Below, one piece after another: positions 42,491 to 50,967 of a DNA stretch of 64,000 bases. The first letter of the stretch is position 1; each line of letters starts with the position of its first letter. The translations under genes and the position numbers were made by a program. Where the stretch lies: positions 685,501 to 749,500 of the forward strand of contig NZ_CP150304.1 of NCBI RefSeq assembly GCF_037992945.1. The letters are read 5' to 3'. This stretch comes from Peribacillus sp. FSL E2-0218 (GTDB lineage: Bacteria; Bacillota; Bacilli; Bacillales; DSM-1321). The notes beneath the pieces were generated by a model. It did not search any database. It was not told where the DNA came from and saw only the letters and a program-made list of their open reading frames with translations.

Positions 42491-43879
42491 TTATAAAAGT
42501 ATCGTAATGGTCGTTCCCTTATTTTCAATGCTAGTCAAGTCCAGCTTACCTTTATGAGCGTGTATAATATCCCTTGCAATGGCCATCCCCAAGCCTGTTC
42601 CGTGTGTGTTGGCGGTACTCGTACCTCGATAGTAGCGTTCAAAAATTTGTGCCAAATCTTTGGCGGGAATGCCGCTGCCATTATCGGCAATGGTAATTTG
42701 GGTATGAGTATCTGATTGTTGATGAATGGCATCAATTTGGATTTTCACGACGACATTTTCATCATTATGTACGAGCGCATTGTAGATTAGATTGAAAATT
42801 GCCCGTTTCAGTAATTTTTTATCCACTTGATGGATTGCTTTATCGACATTTGCCTCGAATTCAATCTGTCGATCCCCAAATGATGAATCATTTAACAATT
42901 CGATCGTCATTTCGCGTATGAATCCAACGATATCAATTTCTTCAAATTGTATAGGTAGTCGTTGATTTCGCAAACGCATCGTTAAATTGAGATCATCTAA
43001 CAAATCCTTCATATATATGGACTGTCTATTAATAATGGCTATATACTCATCCAATTCTTGCGGCGTTAAATCCACGGCGCTTTCCCTCATCAATTCCGTA
43101 TACCCAAGGATGGAAGATAGTGGTGTCTTCATGTCATGTGAAATGTTGCTAATCCATTCTTCACGCATGTTGTCGAGTTGATTGCGTTCTTTTTCATACT
43201 GATCTAACTTTACCGATAGTTCATTCATATTGCGAAATACATCTTCATAAACGCCCTTTGGTATGCTCATCTTTTTAAAGCGCCTATCCCGAAGCTGCTG
43301 TATTCCTTCTATTAAAATGTGGAGCGGACTCGTTAACTTTTTTCCAAATAAGAAACCAATGACTAATGCAATCATGATATCGACGGATAGAAATAGTAAA
43401 AGGATGATGTTGATGTACTTTAAAAGGCTATCATAATTATAGGACAATACATACCGGCCTATTCCTCGATCTTTAACTCCGATAAAATAGCTGAAATTGT
43501 GGGCTTCACCGACAAAAACAGTCGTCTCAGAATCAACTTCCTTGTACTTATACATTTGGACGATTTCAGCAGGAGTATATACGGTTTTCAATTGCTGAGG
43601 GGTGTAATAGGCTGCAACTTGCTGCCCCTTATCATTCAAAAATTGTATCCATGCGTTATTATTCCTCAGACTTTCTCGTCCTTCTTCATTTACCTTTGGT
43701 TTATTATCTTTGAGGTCTACATATTGTGAAAATTGCCTGCTAAAGTTCTCCGCAGATTCCTCTTCCGTGTCTATATGAACAAAAAGTAAACATATAAGCA
43801 AAATGGTATTCACAATCCCCACGATCACTACGATCGTCACAACGGATCCTAAAAAGCGGCCTGTCAATTTCCACTTCAT
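42491..43879 (-). CDS. sensor histidine kinase with extracytoplasmic domain
   Basis: A 462-aa kinase: TM1 about 10-34, extracytoplasmic sensor about 35-155, TM2 about 156-176, HAMP, HisKA with phospho-acceptor EWISNISHDMKTPLSSILGY near 235-255, and HATPase with N-box, DNGSGIPAKDL and GTGLGMAIA. BceS/YxdK-type kinases that pair with BceAB transporters have almost no sensor loop, so this one is of a different build although it neighbours such a transporter. It overlaps the response-regulator gene by 4 bp (ATGA). Confidence 0.9.
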   Translation of the reverse strand: MKWKLTGRFLGSVVTIVVIVGIVNTILLICLLFVHIDTEEESAENFSRQFSQYVDLKDNKPKVNEEGRESLRNNNAWIQFLNDKGQQVAAYYTPQQLKTVYTPAEIVQMYKYKEVDSETTVFVGEAHNFSYFIGVKDRGIGRYVLSYNYDSLLKYINIILLLFLSVDIMIALVIGFLFGKKLTSPLHILIEGIQQLRDRRFKKMSIPKGVYEDVFRNMNELSVKLDQYEKERNQLDNMREEWISNISHDMKTPLSSILGYTELMRESAVDLTPQELDEYIAIINRQSIYMKDLLDDLNLTMRLRNQRLPIQFEEIDIVGFIREMTIELLNDSSFGDRQIEFEANVDKAIHQVDKKLLKRAIFNLIYNALVHNDENVVVKIQIDAIHQQSDTHTQITIADNGSGIPAKDLAQIFERYYRGTSTANTHGTGLGMAIARDIIHAHKGKLDLTSIENKGTTITILL

Positions 43880-44586
43880 CTTTGTTTGCCCTTGGTTTGC
43901 AATTTATACCCAAGTCCCTTTACGGTTAGGATAAAAGCTGGCTTTGAAGGATCTGCCTCGATTTTTTCGCGTAAGCGGCGAATATGGACCATCACGGTAT
44001 TATCCGAGCCAAAAAATTCATCGCCCCATACATGTTCAAACAAAGTTTCCTTGCTTAAAATCTGATTCGGATGATGCATGAAACAGCTCATCAATCCGAT
44101 TTCTTTTGCGGTGAGCTGAATGGGCTTGCCATCCTTCTTCAATTCGGTTTCATTTGCACTAAGCTCAAACGGACCAATCAGCAAATTTTTCGGGACGTGT
44201 TTTTCCTCTGAAAAACCAGCTCGTCTCAGCTGCGCCTTCACCCGGTAGGCAACCTCCTTCGGACTGAATGGCTTGGTAATGTAATCATCGCCGCCAATCG
44301 CCAACCCTAAAAGCTTGTCGATTTCCTCATCCTTTGCCGACAAAAATAAAATGGGTACATTGGAAACTTCACGAATACGCCTGCATAAATCATAGCCTTC
44401 GCCATCAGGCAGCATGATATCGAGTAAGACGAGAGCGGGATCAAGCTCTTGGAATCGAGCCCATCCGTCTGCAAGCGTCCCTGCCGTCACAATATTAGCC
44501 ATGCCTTCTTTATGTAAAACGGTCTCCATGAGATGTGCCAAATCTTGTTCATCGTCAATAATTAAAATCCATTGTTCATTAGACAT
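43876..44586 (-). CDS. OmpR-family response regulator
   Basis: A 236-aa regulator. The receiver domain has acidic pocket DDE (residues 11-13), phospho-acceptor Asp in LLDIMLPDG near 56 and Lys in KPFSP near 106. The winged-helix DNA-binding domain contains LTAKEIGLMSCFMHHPNQILSKE and HIRRLREKIE. First gene of the two-component operon. It is the natural candidate to bind the TGTAAG repeats at 39320, though that link is inferred from proximity. Confidence 0.92.
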   Translation of the reverse strand: MSNEQWILIIDDEQDLAHLMETVLHKEGMANIVTAGTLADGWARFQELDPALVLLDIMLPDGEGYDLCRRIREVSNVPILFLSAKDEEIDKLLGLAIGGDDYITKPFSPKEVAYRVKAQLRRAGFSEEKHVPKNLLIGPFELSANETELKKDGKPIQLTAKEIGLMSCFMHHPNQILSKETLFEHVWGDEFFGSDNTVMVHIRRLREKIEADPSKPAFILTVKGLGYKLQTKGKQR

Positions 44587-44619
44587 CGTTTTGCCTCCTT
44601 AACATCGCTCTTACCCTCC

Positions 44620-44647
44620 AGTATAGTGCACAAGCAGACTGTATCAA
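44620..44647 (-). promoter_or_regulatory. promoter of the two-component operon
   Basis: On the minus strand, TTGATA (plus 44642-44647) and TATACT (plus 44620-44625) are spaced by 16 nt, about 35 bp before the response-regulator ATG. Confidence 0.65.
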
Positions 44648-44823
44648 AGGTATCTGCAGTGTTTTTTACTCCGAGGCATTGTATGCCTGCTGTTTAGGAA
44701 GCAGCATTTGGCATGAAGGTTCCTAATGCTTGGTAAAGTTTGTATGATGGGCTGTTTAAAGAATGGCTGGGCGGTTCATGCTAAGTAGTATGGTTGGAGG
44801 AAAAAATAAAGGAGAAAAGAATA

Positions 44824-45999
44824 ATGGAAACGAAAAAAGTGTTACCCGTCCTTTTTTTGGTGATGTTTTTGGTGATGGTCGGATTTGGAATCATCATTCC
44901 TGTCATACCTTTTTTGGCAGAAAAGGTTGGCGGCAGTCCTACGGAGTTGGGGCTGTTAATGGCAGTGTATTCGTTCATGCAACTGTTTTTTGCACCGATA
45001 TGGGGGCGCATCTCCGACAGGGTGGGACGTAAGCCAGTCATGGCCATCGGCATTGCTGGATTGGCCGTTTCGTTTTTCATCATGGCTCTAGCAGATTCTT
45101 TATGGGGATTATTCGTAGCCCGGATTGTTGGCGGCGTTTTATCCTCGGCAAACATGCCGACGGCCATTGCATATGTAGCTGATATCACGAAGCCGGAAGA
45201 GAGGGGAAAGGGGATGGGAATCATCGGGGCAGCCACTGGGCTAGGCTTCATCTTTGGACCGGCGATTGGCGGAATATTCTCCAAAACAAGCTTGAATGTA
45301 CCCTTTTACATAGCGGGGATTTCCTCTATGATTACCTTGCTGCTCGTGATGTTCCTATTGAAGGAATCACTTCCAGTCGAAAAGAGAGCCCCTCGATTTA
45401 AAAGTAAACAGTCCAGATGGAGTGGCTTTAAAGGCCCTCTTAGTTACCTGTTCATCCTACAAATGATTGTCACGCTTTCGATGGCAGGACTTGAAACGAC
45501 TTTTGCTTATTTTGCGGCAAAAAAGGCTGATATCAGCCTTGTGCAATTAGGATACATCTTCATGATCATGGGATTTGGCAGTGCGATTGTCCAAGGTGGC
45601 CTGGTGGGCAGGCTGAGCAAGAAATACGGGGAAGGTGTGGTCATCCAGTTGGGGCTCATCATCTCCGCAGTAGGATTCGCCCTCATTCTGTTTTCTTCCG
45701 GCTTCTGGACATCGGCGATCTTCCTTACGTTTTTCGGTATGGGAAATGGGTTCATCAGACCGGCGATTTCGGCACTGCTGACGAAAAGGTCTAATACGGG
45801 ACATGGCAGTATCACCGGACTGCTTTCTTCCTTCGATTCCTTCGGAAGGATTGCCGGTCCTCCTATAGGCGGTTGGTTATTTTCCATTTCAAATGGCTTG
45901 CCATTTTTATCGGGCGCGATCCTTTCCGTTTTTGCATTGATTCTTTTTCAGAATTATCAAGCCCGCGCTAATCGAATCGAAGCTCCTTATAATTGTTGA
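44824..45999 (+). CDS. MFS drug-efflux-type transporter (DHA1)
   Basis: A 391-aa transporter with 12 TM helices. Motif A is clear between TM2 and TM3 (APIWGRISDRVGRKPVM, about residues 60-76) and motif C in TM5 (GAATGLGFIFGPAIGG near 135-150), the antiporter signature. The frame opens at TTG 44794, but ATG 44824 has AAAGGAG at the right distance. Similar to Bacillus tetracycline/multidrug exporters; substrate unknown. Confidence 0.85.
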   Translation: METKKVLPVLFLVMFLVMVGFGIIIPVIPFLAEKVGGSPTELGLLMAVYSFMQLFFAPIWGRISDRVGRKPVMAIGIAGLAVSFFIMALADSLWGLFVARIVGGVLSSANMPTAIAYVADITKPEERGKGMGIIGAATGLGFIFGPAIGGIFSKTSLNVPFYIAGISSMITLLLVMFLLKESLPVEKRAPRFKSKQSRWSGFKGPLSYLFILQMIVTLSMAGLETTFAYFAAKKADISLVQLGYIFMIMGFGSAIVQGGLVGRLSKKYGEGVVIQLGLIISAVGFALILFSSGFWTSAIFLTFFGMGNGFIRPAISALLTKRSNTGHGSITGLLSSFDSFGRIAGPPIGGWLFSISNGLPFLSGAILSVFALILFQNYQARANRIEAPYNC

Positions 46000-46004
46000 A
46001 GCAC

Positions 46005-46037
46005 AAAAATCCCCCATCTCTAGAATGGGGGATTTTT
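46005..46037. terminator. bidirectional terminator between MFS gene and tcyC
   Basis: AAAAATCCCCCAT (46005-46017) and its complement (46025-46037), a 13-bp stem with a 7-nt loop, A- and T-rich at the ends. Confidence 0.92.
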
Positions 46038-46057
46038 TGCGAAAAGAATGCACCAGG

Positions 46058-46798
46058 TCATCCTTGAATCAGATTGAGAAATTTACGTGTGCGCGCTTCT
46101 TTCGGATTGGTGAAAATTTGGTCGGGTGTTCCCCGTTCCATTATTTTTCCTTCATCCATGAAGATGACCTCGTCGGCGACCTCACGAGCGAAACGCATTT
46201 CATGAGTGACGACGATCATTGTCATGCCTTCTTCTTTTGCCAAGTCTTTCATTACCTTCAGCACGTCTCCGACTAATTCAGGATCCAGGGCCGAGGTGGG
46301 TTCGTCGAACAGCATGACCTTCGGCTCCATGGCCAGGGCCCTTGCGATGCCGACACGCTGCTGCTGTCCGCCGGACAATTGAAAAGGGTAAAAATCGATT
46401 TTTTCACCTAATCCAACCTTTGTCAGCAGAGCCGTCGCCGTTTCTTTCGCTTGATGTTTCGCTATATTCTTCACAATGATCGGACCTTCCATTACATTTT
46501 CCAGGGCCGTTTTGTGGGGGAAGAGATTATAGCTTTGGAATACCATCCCTGTCAAACTGCGGAAAGAGGTAATCGATTTTTTCTTGACCGGCTTATTGAA
46601 GTCCATCACCGTTTGATCGATCTCAATCGTCCCGTCCGTAGGCACCTCAAGGAGATTCAAACACCGAAGAAAGGTTGTTTTACCTGAACCAGAAGGTCCG
46701 ATCAGTACGATGACTTTCCCTTGCTCCACTTCCAAATCGATGCCCCTTAATACATCAAGGTCACCAAACGATTTATGAAGATTCTTAATGTTGATCAT
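46058..46798 (-). CDS. tcyC: L-cystine ABC transporter ATP-binding protein
   Basis: A 246-aa polar-amino-acid ATPase: Walker A GPSGSGKT, signature LSGGQQQR, Walker B VMLFDEPTSALDPE. The frame starts at 46831, but ATG 46798 with AAAGGAG gives the canonical MINIKNLHKSFG. Third gene of tcyABC; length matches B. subtilis TcyC (247 aa). Confidence 0.88.
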   Translation of the reverse strand: MINIKNLHKSFGDLDVLRGIDLEVEQGKVIVLIGPSGSGKTTFLRCLNLLEVPTDGTIEIDQTVMDFNKPVKKKSITSFRSLTGMVFQSYNLFPHKTALENVMEGPIIVKNIAKHQAKETATALLTKVGLGEKIDFYPFQLSGGQQQRVGIARALAMEPKVMLFDEPTSALDPELVGDVLKVMKDLAKEEGMTMIVVTHEMRFAREVADEVIFMDEGKIMERGTPDQIFTNPKEARTRKFLNLIQG

Positions 46799-46827
46799 GT
46801 TAAAATCTCCTTTGACTGCTGTGGTTC

Positions 46828-47532
46828 TCATTTTGCTACATAGCGATTAAGCTTGTCCTCGATACTTCCTTGTATGAAAGATAAAATCGTACACAAAATC
46901 CAATATAGGGCAGCGGCTTCGATGTAGAGTAATAGAAATTCATAGTTTTTTGCAGCGATCTCTTGTGCTTTGCGGAATAATTCCGTAACAAGGATCAGTG
47001 ATGCGAGCGATGTATCCTTTAAAAGGCTGATGAACGTATTTGAAAGCGGGGGAATGGATACACGAGCCGCTTGCGGCAAGATGATACGTTTCAAAGCTTG
47101 GGTATATGTCATTCCAATTGAATAGCCTGCCTCCCATTGCCCTTTTGGTATCGATAAAATCGATGCACGGATAATTTCCGAAGCGTATGCTCCAACGCTT
47201 AGTGAGAATCCGATGATAGCCGATATAAAAGGGCTGATGGTGACGCCTAGGTTCGGCAGCCCATAAAAGATAATGAATAATTGCACAAGTAATGGTGTCC
47301 CACGGATGATTGACACATATACTCGTGCAATTATTTGAAATATTTTAATTGAAGATAATCGAGCCAACGCAGTAAGAACTGCGAGAATAAGACCAAGAAC
47401 GAATGTAATCAAAGTTAGTGGAATTGTATTTTTAATAGCTCCCTCTATCATCGGATAGAGGGAGGTTTGCGCGATGGAAACAAGCTGGTTCATACGCTCA
47501 GGGTCGTTGAAAATATTACTTAGGAGAAACAT
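46828..47532 (-). CDS. tcyB: L-cystine ABC transporter permease
   Basis: A permease of about 234 aa whose segments TIPLTLITFVLGLILAVLTAL, IIRGTPLLVQLFIIFYGLP and SLASLILVTELFRKAQEIAA are nearly those of B. subtilis TcyB. The EAA loop is at QWEAGYSIGMTYTQALKRIILPQA. It overlaps the tcyA end by 17-23 bp. ATG 47532 or GTG 47538 may be used; both rely on translational coupling since the ribosome site is weak. Confidence 0.9.
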   Translation of the reverse strand: MFLLSNIFNDPERMNQLVSIAQTSLYPMIEGAIKNTIPLTLITFVLGLILAVLTALARLSSIKIFQIIARVYVSIIRGTPLLVQLFIIFYGLPNLGVTISPFISAIIGFSLSVGAYASEIIRASILSIPKGQWEAGYSIGMTYTQALKRIILPQAARVSIPPLSNTFISLLKDTSLASLILVTELFRKAQEIAAKNYEFLLLYIEAAALYWILCTILSFIQGSIEDKLNRYVAK

Positions 47533-48340
47533 CTTCACCGAACCATTTATCTGAAATCTTAGCGTACGTGCCGTCGTCTTTCATCGCTTTTAATGCTTTG
47601 TTTACTTCATCCACTAATTTGCCGCTGTCTTTTCTGAACATTAAACCACTTGCAGCTCCGTTTTCTTCCTCATCGGCCACTTTAATTGGCGCATCCGGGT
47701 GCTGCTTTTTATAATCAAGGAACGACAATTTGTCATTGATCGTGGCATCCACCCGTTTGGAACCAATAAGCTGAACACTTTGGGAGAACCCTTCGATGCC
47801 GGTAACTTTAGCTCCATGGGATTCAGCCAGATCATTGTAGTTGCTCGTTAAGGATTGTGCCGAAGTTTTACCTTTTAAGTCATGGAACGATTTAATATCT
47901 TTATTATCCTTGTGAACAAGCAGTACGGCACCTGATTGAATATAGGCATCCGAGAAATCATATTTCTTTTGGCGGCCTTCATTAATGCCCACTTGGTTTG
48001 CAATCATATCAAAACGTTTCGCATCCAACCCTGCAAACAGGCCGTCCCATTGCGTTTCCTTGAATTCAGCTTTCACTCCAAGGCGTTTTGCCACTTCTTC
48101 AGCAATTTCAACGTCGAAGCCCGTTAATTTGTCCGAATCATCGTGGAATGTGAAAGGAGGATATGTACCTTCAGTTCCGACTGTTAATACGCCATCTTTT
48201 TTAACTTTATCGTATAGATTTTCTTGTGAAGAAGATTTATTGTCGGTATTGTTTGCCTCGTTTTTTGTATTTGAACCACAAGCGCTAAGTACAACCGTGA
48301 AAGCTAACAATAGCGATAAAAGTGCAACCATTTTTTTCAT
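47516..48340 (-). CDS. tcyA: L-cystine ABC transporter substrate-binding lipoprotein
   Basis: A 274-aa solute-binding protein with lipobox LSAC (Cys at about residue 21). Landmarks are TEGTYPPFTFHD, LTGFDVEIAEEVAKRLG and WDGLFAGLDAKRFDMIANQVGI, typical for TcyA/FliY-type cystine-binding proteins. ATG 48340 follows AGGAGGTC. It is the second cystine-type importer of the window, besides the tcyJLMN-like set in the S-alkyl-cysteine operon. Confidence 0.9.
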   Translation of the reverse strand: MKKMVALLSLLLAFTVVLSACGSNTKNEANNTDNKSSSQENLYDKVKKDGVLTVGTEGTYPPFTFHDDSDKLTGFDVEIAEEVAKRLGVKAEFKETQWDGLFAGLDAKRFDMIANQVGINEGRQKKYDFSDAYIQSGAVLLVHKDNKDIKSFHDLKGKTSAQSLTSNYNDLAESHGAKVTGIEGFSQSVQLIGSKRVDATINDKLSFLDYKKQHPDAPIKVADEEENGAASGLMFRKDSGKLVDEVNKALKAMKDDGTYAKISDKWFGEDVSPK

Positions 48341-48384
48341 TTCGGTAGACCTCCTAGTAATCTGATAGGGATTGATACTCTGTG

Positions 48385-48413
48385 ATACTATACAAGAAAA
48401 GGAAAAAAGTCAA
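48385..48413 (-). promoter_or_regulatory. tcyABC promoter
   Basis: On the minus strand TTGACT (plus 48408-48413) and TAGTAT (plus 48385-48390) are 17 nt apart, 45 bp before the tcyA start. A CymR site would be expected nearby, but I could not assign one with confidence. Confidence 0.6.
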
Positions 48414-48460
48414 TGAAAATAACTTATATCATTAGTGTGAATGAATCTTGATGAATTATA

Positions 48461-48508
48461 CGGATTTTCACGCATTGAACCGAATTCGTTTCAATGCGTG
48501 AAAATCCG
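48461..48508. repeat. perfect 19-bp inverted repeat
   Basis: CGGATTTTCACGCATTGAA (48461-48479) is repeated exactly inverted at 48490-48508 around a 10-nt spacer that itself contains CGAATTCG. No T-run follows, so it is not a typical terminator. Confidence 0.85.
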
Positions 48509-48645
48509 TTTAGTTTCCATTATGAAGGGAAAAAATACCTGGTTTACCTAACGCAGTGCGCCAAAGAATCGTATCAACTTAAAACTATTGCACGATATTT
48601 TTACACTGTGGCGGACCTGCTTGCCTGATCCTTGTTTTGTCCAAA

Positions 48646-48784
48646 AATCGATAAATCGCCAAACTCGCGGAAAAATGCGTCGGTTTCGCAGAAAAATCGC
48701 CAAATTCGTAAAAAAATGCGTCGAATTCGCAGAAAAATCGCCAAATTCACAGATAAAAGCTTCTGTTTCGTGGATAAATTTTCA
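48646..48784. repeat. array of 20-21-bp degenerate tandem units (TTCGCAGAAAAATCGCCAAA type)
   Basis: About six units begin near 48665, 48685, 48705, 48726, 48746 and 48767, plus a partial one at 48646. Two unit types alternate (ending TCGCCAAA or TGCGTCG). Related to the array at 36337. The short open frames over this array in three phases are products of the repeat, not genes. Confidence 0.75.
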
Positions 48785-48852
48785 TTTTCCAAGAAAAAAG
48801 GCTGCCGAGCTCCGGCAGCTTGCAACGATTATTCCTTTGCACTCATCAAAAA

Positions 48853-49437
48853 TCATTTAGCTTCCAGTAAATTGACATGATTGACAGTTTGATCTTCACC
48901 AACTATGAATTGTAGTTCATAATCACCTGTCTTGTAGATGTAGTTGATTTCATCCGTGCTTGAAATATGACGGATTTGATCGGCACTGCCAAGTTGTTCA
49001 CCCAATACTTTAGGGGTGATGCTTCCTAAGTTATGATCGCGTTCTACATTTGTCCCCAAATATCTGATTTGGGAAATGGTCTTATCTTCGCCATAAGTGA
49101 AGGAGAATCCAGGGTGTCCCATTTCTGGATGATAAAAGTCAAAAGTCCCATCGTCATTGCCAGGTTCTGGGGGAGATCCGAATGTATTGTATACGTCTTT
49201 TTGGGTATTTTCCTTAATTTTTAAGCCTGTGGCAGTATAAGGCATTTCGCCTGAAAAGGCCTTATTGTAGATTTCATGTAAAGTGGTGATAGCGTGTGTC
49301 TTCGCTAAGCTGGAGGAGTCCTCCACCGTGGATGCGGCTTGAACCGGTTCAGTCGAAAAGGATGCACCTGCACCTAAAAGGGAACCGGTCAGAATAGCGG
49401 CACTAAGCATTCTGGTTGCTGGTTTTTTAGATAACAT
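48853..49437 (-). CDS. YjgB-like secreted protein (DUF4309)
   Basis: A 194-aa protein. A signal peptide of about 35 residues ends VQAAS; then comes the DUF4309 domain with GxPPEPGNDDGTFDFYH and YGEDKTISQIRYLG. It resembles B. subtilis YjgB. Extracellular; function unknown. ATG 49437 follows AGGAGGGATAAG. Monocistronic. Confidence 0.8.
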   Translation of the reverse strand: MLSKKPATRMLSAAILTGSLLGAGASFSTEPVQAASTVEDSSSLAKTHAITTLHEIYNKAFSGEMPYTATGLKIKENTQKDVYNTFGSPPEPGNDDGTFDFYHPEMGHPGFSFTYGEDKTISQIRYLGTNVERDHNLGSITPKVLGEQLGSADQIRHISSTDEINYIYKTGDYELQFIVGEDQTVNHVNLLEAK

Positions 49438-49585
49438 TTCTTATCCCTCCTATATGATACTTTTCCACCAATTCCTAGTCATGAAACATTTTTTCGGCCA
49501 TTAATCGCCCAGTTAAGGTACTGCGCACCGTAGAAAAGTCAGCATTCCAACAGCTTTGCCCGAATGCTTTAGCTGCTTGCCAACA

Positions 49586-49786
49586 CTACTTGTTAAATTC
49601 GCTGAAATCTTCTATATATAAAGCTACATAACCGCAAATGGGGCATACAGATGCTTTAGGCTTTGCAGATACACTCCTGAAAAGTCCCAACTTTTTAATG
49701 ATCTTGAGTCCATTCATGCCGCCTTGAACATTCACTTGGCAATCCTCTATCATATCAGCATGGCAATGAGTACAAAGTCTTTTCAT
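49586..49786 (-). CDS. zinc-ribbon nucleic-acid-binding-type protein, 66 aa
   Basis: The frame reaches 49855, but ATG 49786 lies just after ATGGAGGGAGAT. The 66 residues hold two CxxC pairs, CTHC (residues 5-8) and CPIC (about 47-50), with a GLFRSV-K spacer, forming one zinc ribbon. Small proteins of this kind are common in Bacillus; function unknown. Confidence 0.7.
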   Translation of the reverse strand: MKRLCTHCHADMIEDCQVNVQGGMNGLKIIKKLGLFRSVSAKPKASVCPICGYVALYIEDFSEFNK

Positions 49787-50006
49787 TATCTCCCTCCATT
49801 CCTGTAAAACTTCCTTTCTTGTTAATTCAAGCCTCATTTTAACATGAATATCCAACAGCCCATGACACTGATTTAAGGCGTTTGTTCCAGATTGTGATAT
49901 CGAAAATCTTCTACCATTTAATGTAATGAGATGATATAATATTTGTGAATTAATTCACAATCACCGGATGAACGATTATCTCATATGAAGAAAGCGGGTT
50001 GGTTAT

Positions 50007-50900
50007 ATGCTGAAGAAAGTGGTTTTAGCAGGCGGGACTGGTTTTGTCGGACAATACTTTGAACAACATTTCAGGAACCTTGGATATGAAGTCGTCATCA
50101 TTTCCCGGCAAACACCCCATATTGGCTGGGATGATAGAAAAGGAATAAGGGAAGCCATCGATAATTCGGAAATGCTGATCAATCTCGCCGGTAAAACGGT
50201 CAATTGCCGCTACAATGAGAAGAATAGAAAAGAAATTTTGGAATCCCGCACGGACACGACAGAAGTGCTCGGACTGGCAGTTGAGCAATGCGGAAATCCT
50301 CCTTCATTATGGATAAACTCCAGTACGGCGACGATATACAGGCATGCAGAGGATAAACCCATGACAGAAGGGAATGGAGAAATCGGTTCAGGATTCTCCG
50401 TCGATGTAGCGAAGGCATGGGAGCGTTCATTCTTTCGTTTCCAATTACCGGAAACGAGACAAATTGCTTTGCGGATAGCCATTGTTTTGGGTAATGGCGG
50501 CGTAATGACTCCTTATAGGAATCTAGTCAAATTCGGTCTGGGTGGCCGCCAAGGATCAGGGAACCAAAAATTCAGTTGGATACATATAGAAGATTTGTTC
50601 AACATTGTCCTTTTTCTAAAACAGAATGAGGGGCTTGAGGGAGTGTTCAATTGTTCCGCGCCTAACCCAGTCACTAATCGTGAGCTGATGGCACAGCTGA
50701 GACAGGCGATGAATAAAAAGATGGGCATGCCTTGCCCCGAACCATTGCTTACTATGGGCGCCTTCTTCATGGGGACCGAAACGGAATTGATCTTGAAAAG
50801 CCGCTGGGTCAAGCCTGAAAGATTGATAAAGGAAGGTTATGCCTTTACATTCAATCATCTGGATGAGGCGCTCGAACAGATTCTGTCTAAAGCTATATAA
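50007..50900 (+). CDS. TIGR01777-family SDR epimerase (YfhF-like)
   Basis: A 297-aa extended SDR: Rossmann AGGTGFVGQYF at residues 8-18, INLAGKTVNCRYNEKNRKEILESR near 57-80, WINSSTATIYR near 103-113, and the DUF1731-type C-terminal with LKSRWVKPERL. It matches the TIGR01777 group (B. subtilis YfhF; related to plant and E. coli YfcH proteins). Substrate unknown, probably a nucleotide sugar or cell-division related. Confidence 0.85.
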   Translation: MLKKVVLAGGTGFVGQYFEQHFRNLGYEVVIISRQTPHIGWDDRKGIREAIDNSEMLINLAGKTVNCRYNEKNRKEILESRTDTTEVLGLAVEQCGNPPSLWINSSTATIYRHAEDKPMTEGNGEIGSGFSVDVAKAWERSFFRFQLPETRQIALRIAIVLGNGGVMTPYRNLVKFGLGGRQGSGNQKFSWIHIEDLFNIVLFLKQNEGLEGVFNCSAPNPVTNRELMAQLRQAMNKKMGMPCPEPLLTMGAFFMGTETELILKSRWVKPERLIKEGYAFTFNHLDEALEQILSKAI

Positions 50901-50967
50901 AATTATAAAATCCTGTAAAAAGATTGCTATAATGATAGGAAAAAGATCATGAATGGAGGGGAAGCGC

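Noticed and set aside
48588..48880. Three overlapping open frames at 48588-48860, 48632-48880 and 48601-48825 (-)
   Set aside because: All are created by the 20-21-bp repeat array, which lacks stops in several phases. The repetitive Lys/Phe/Arg peptides are not protein-like.
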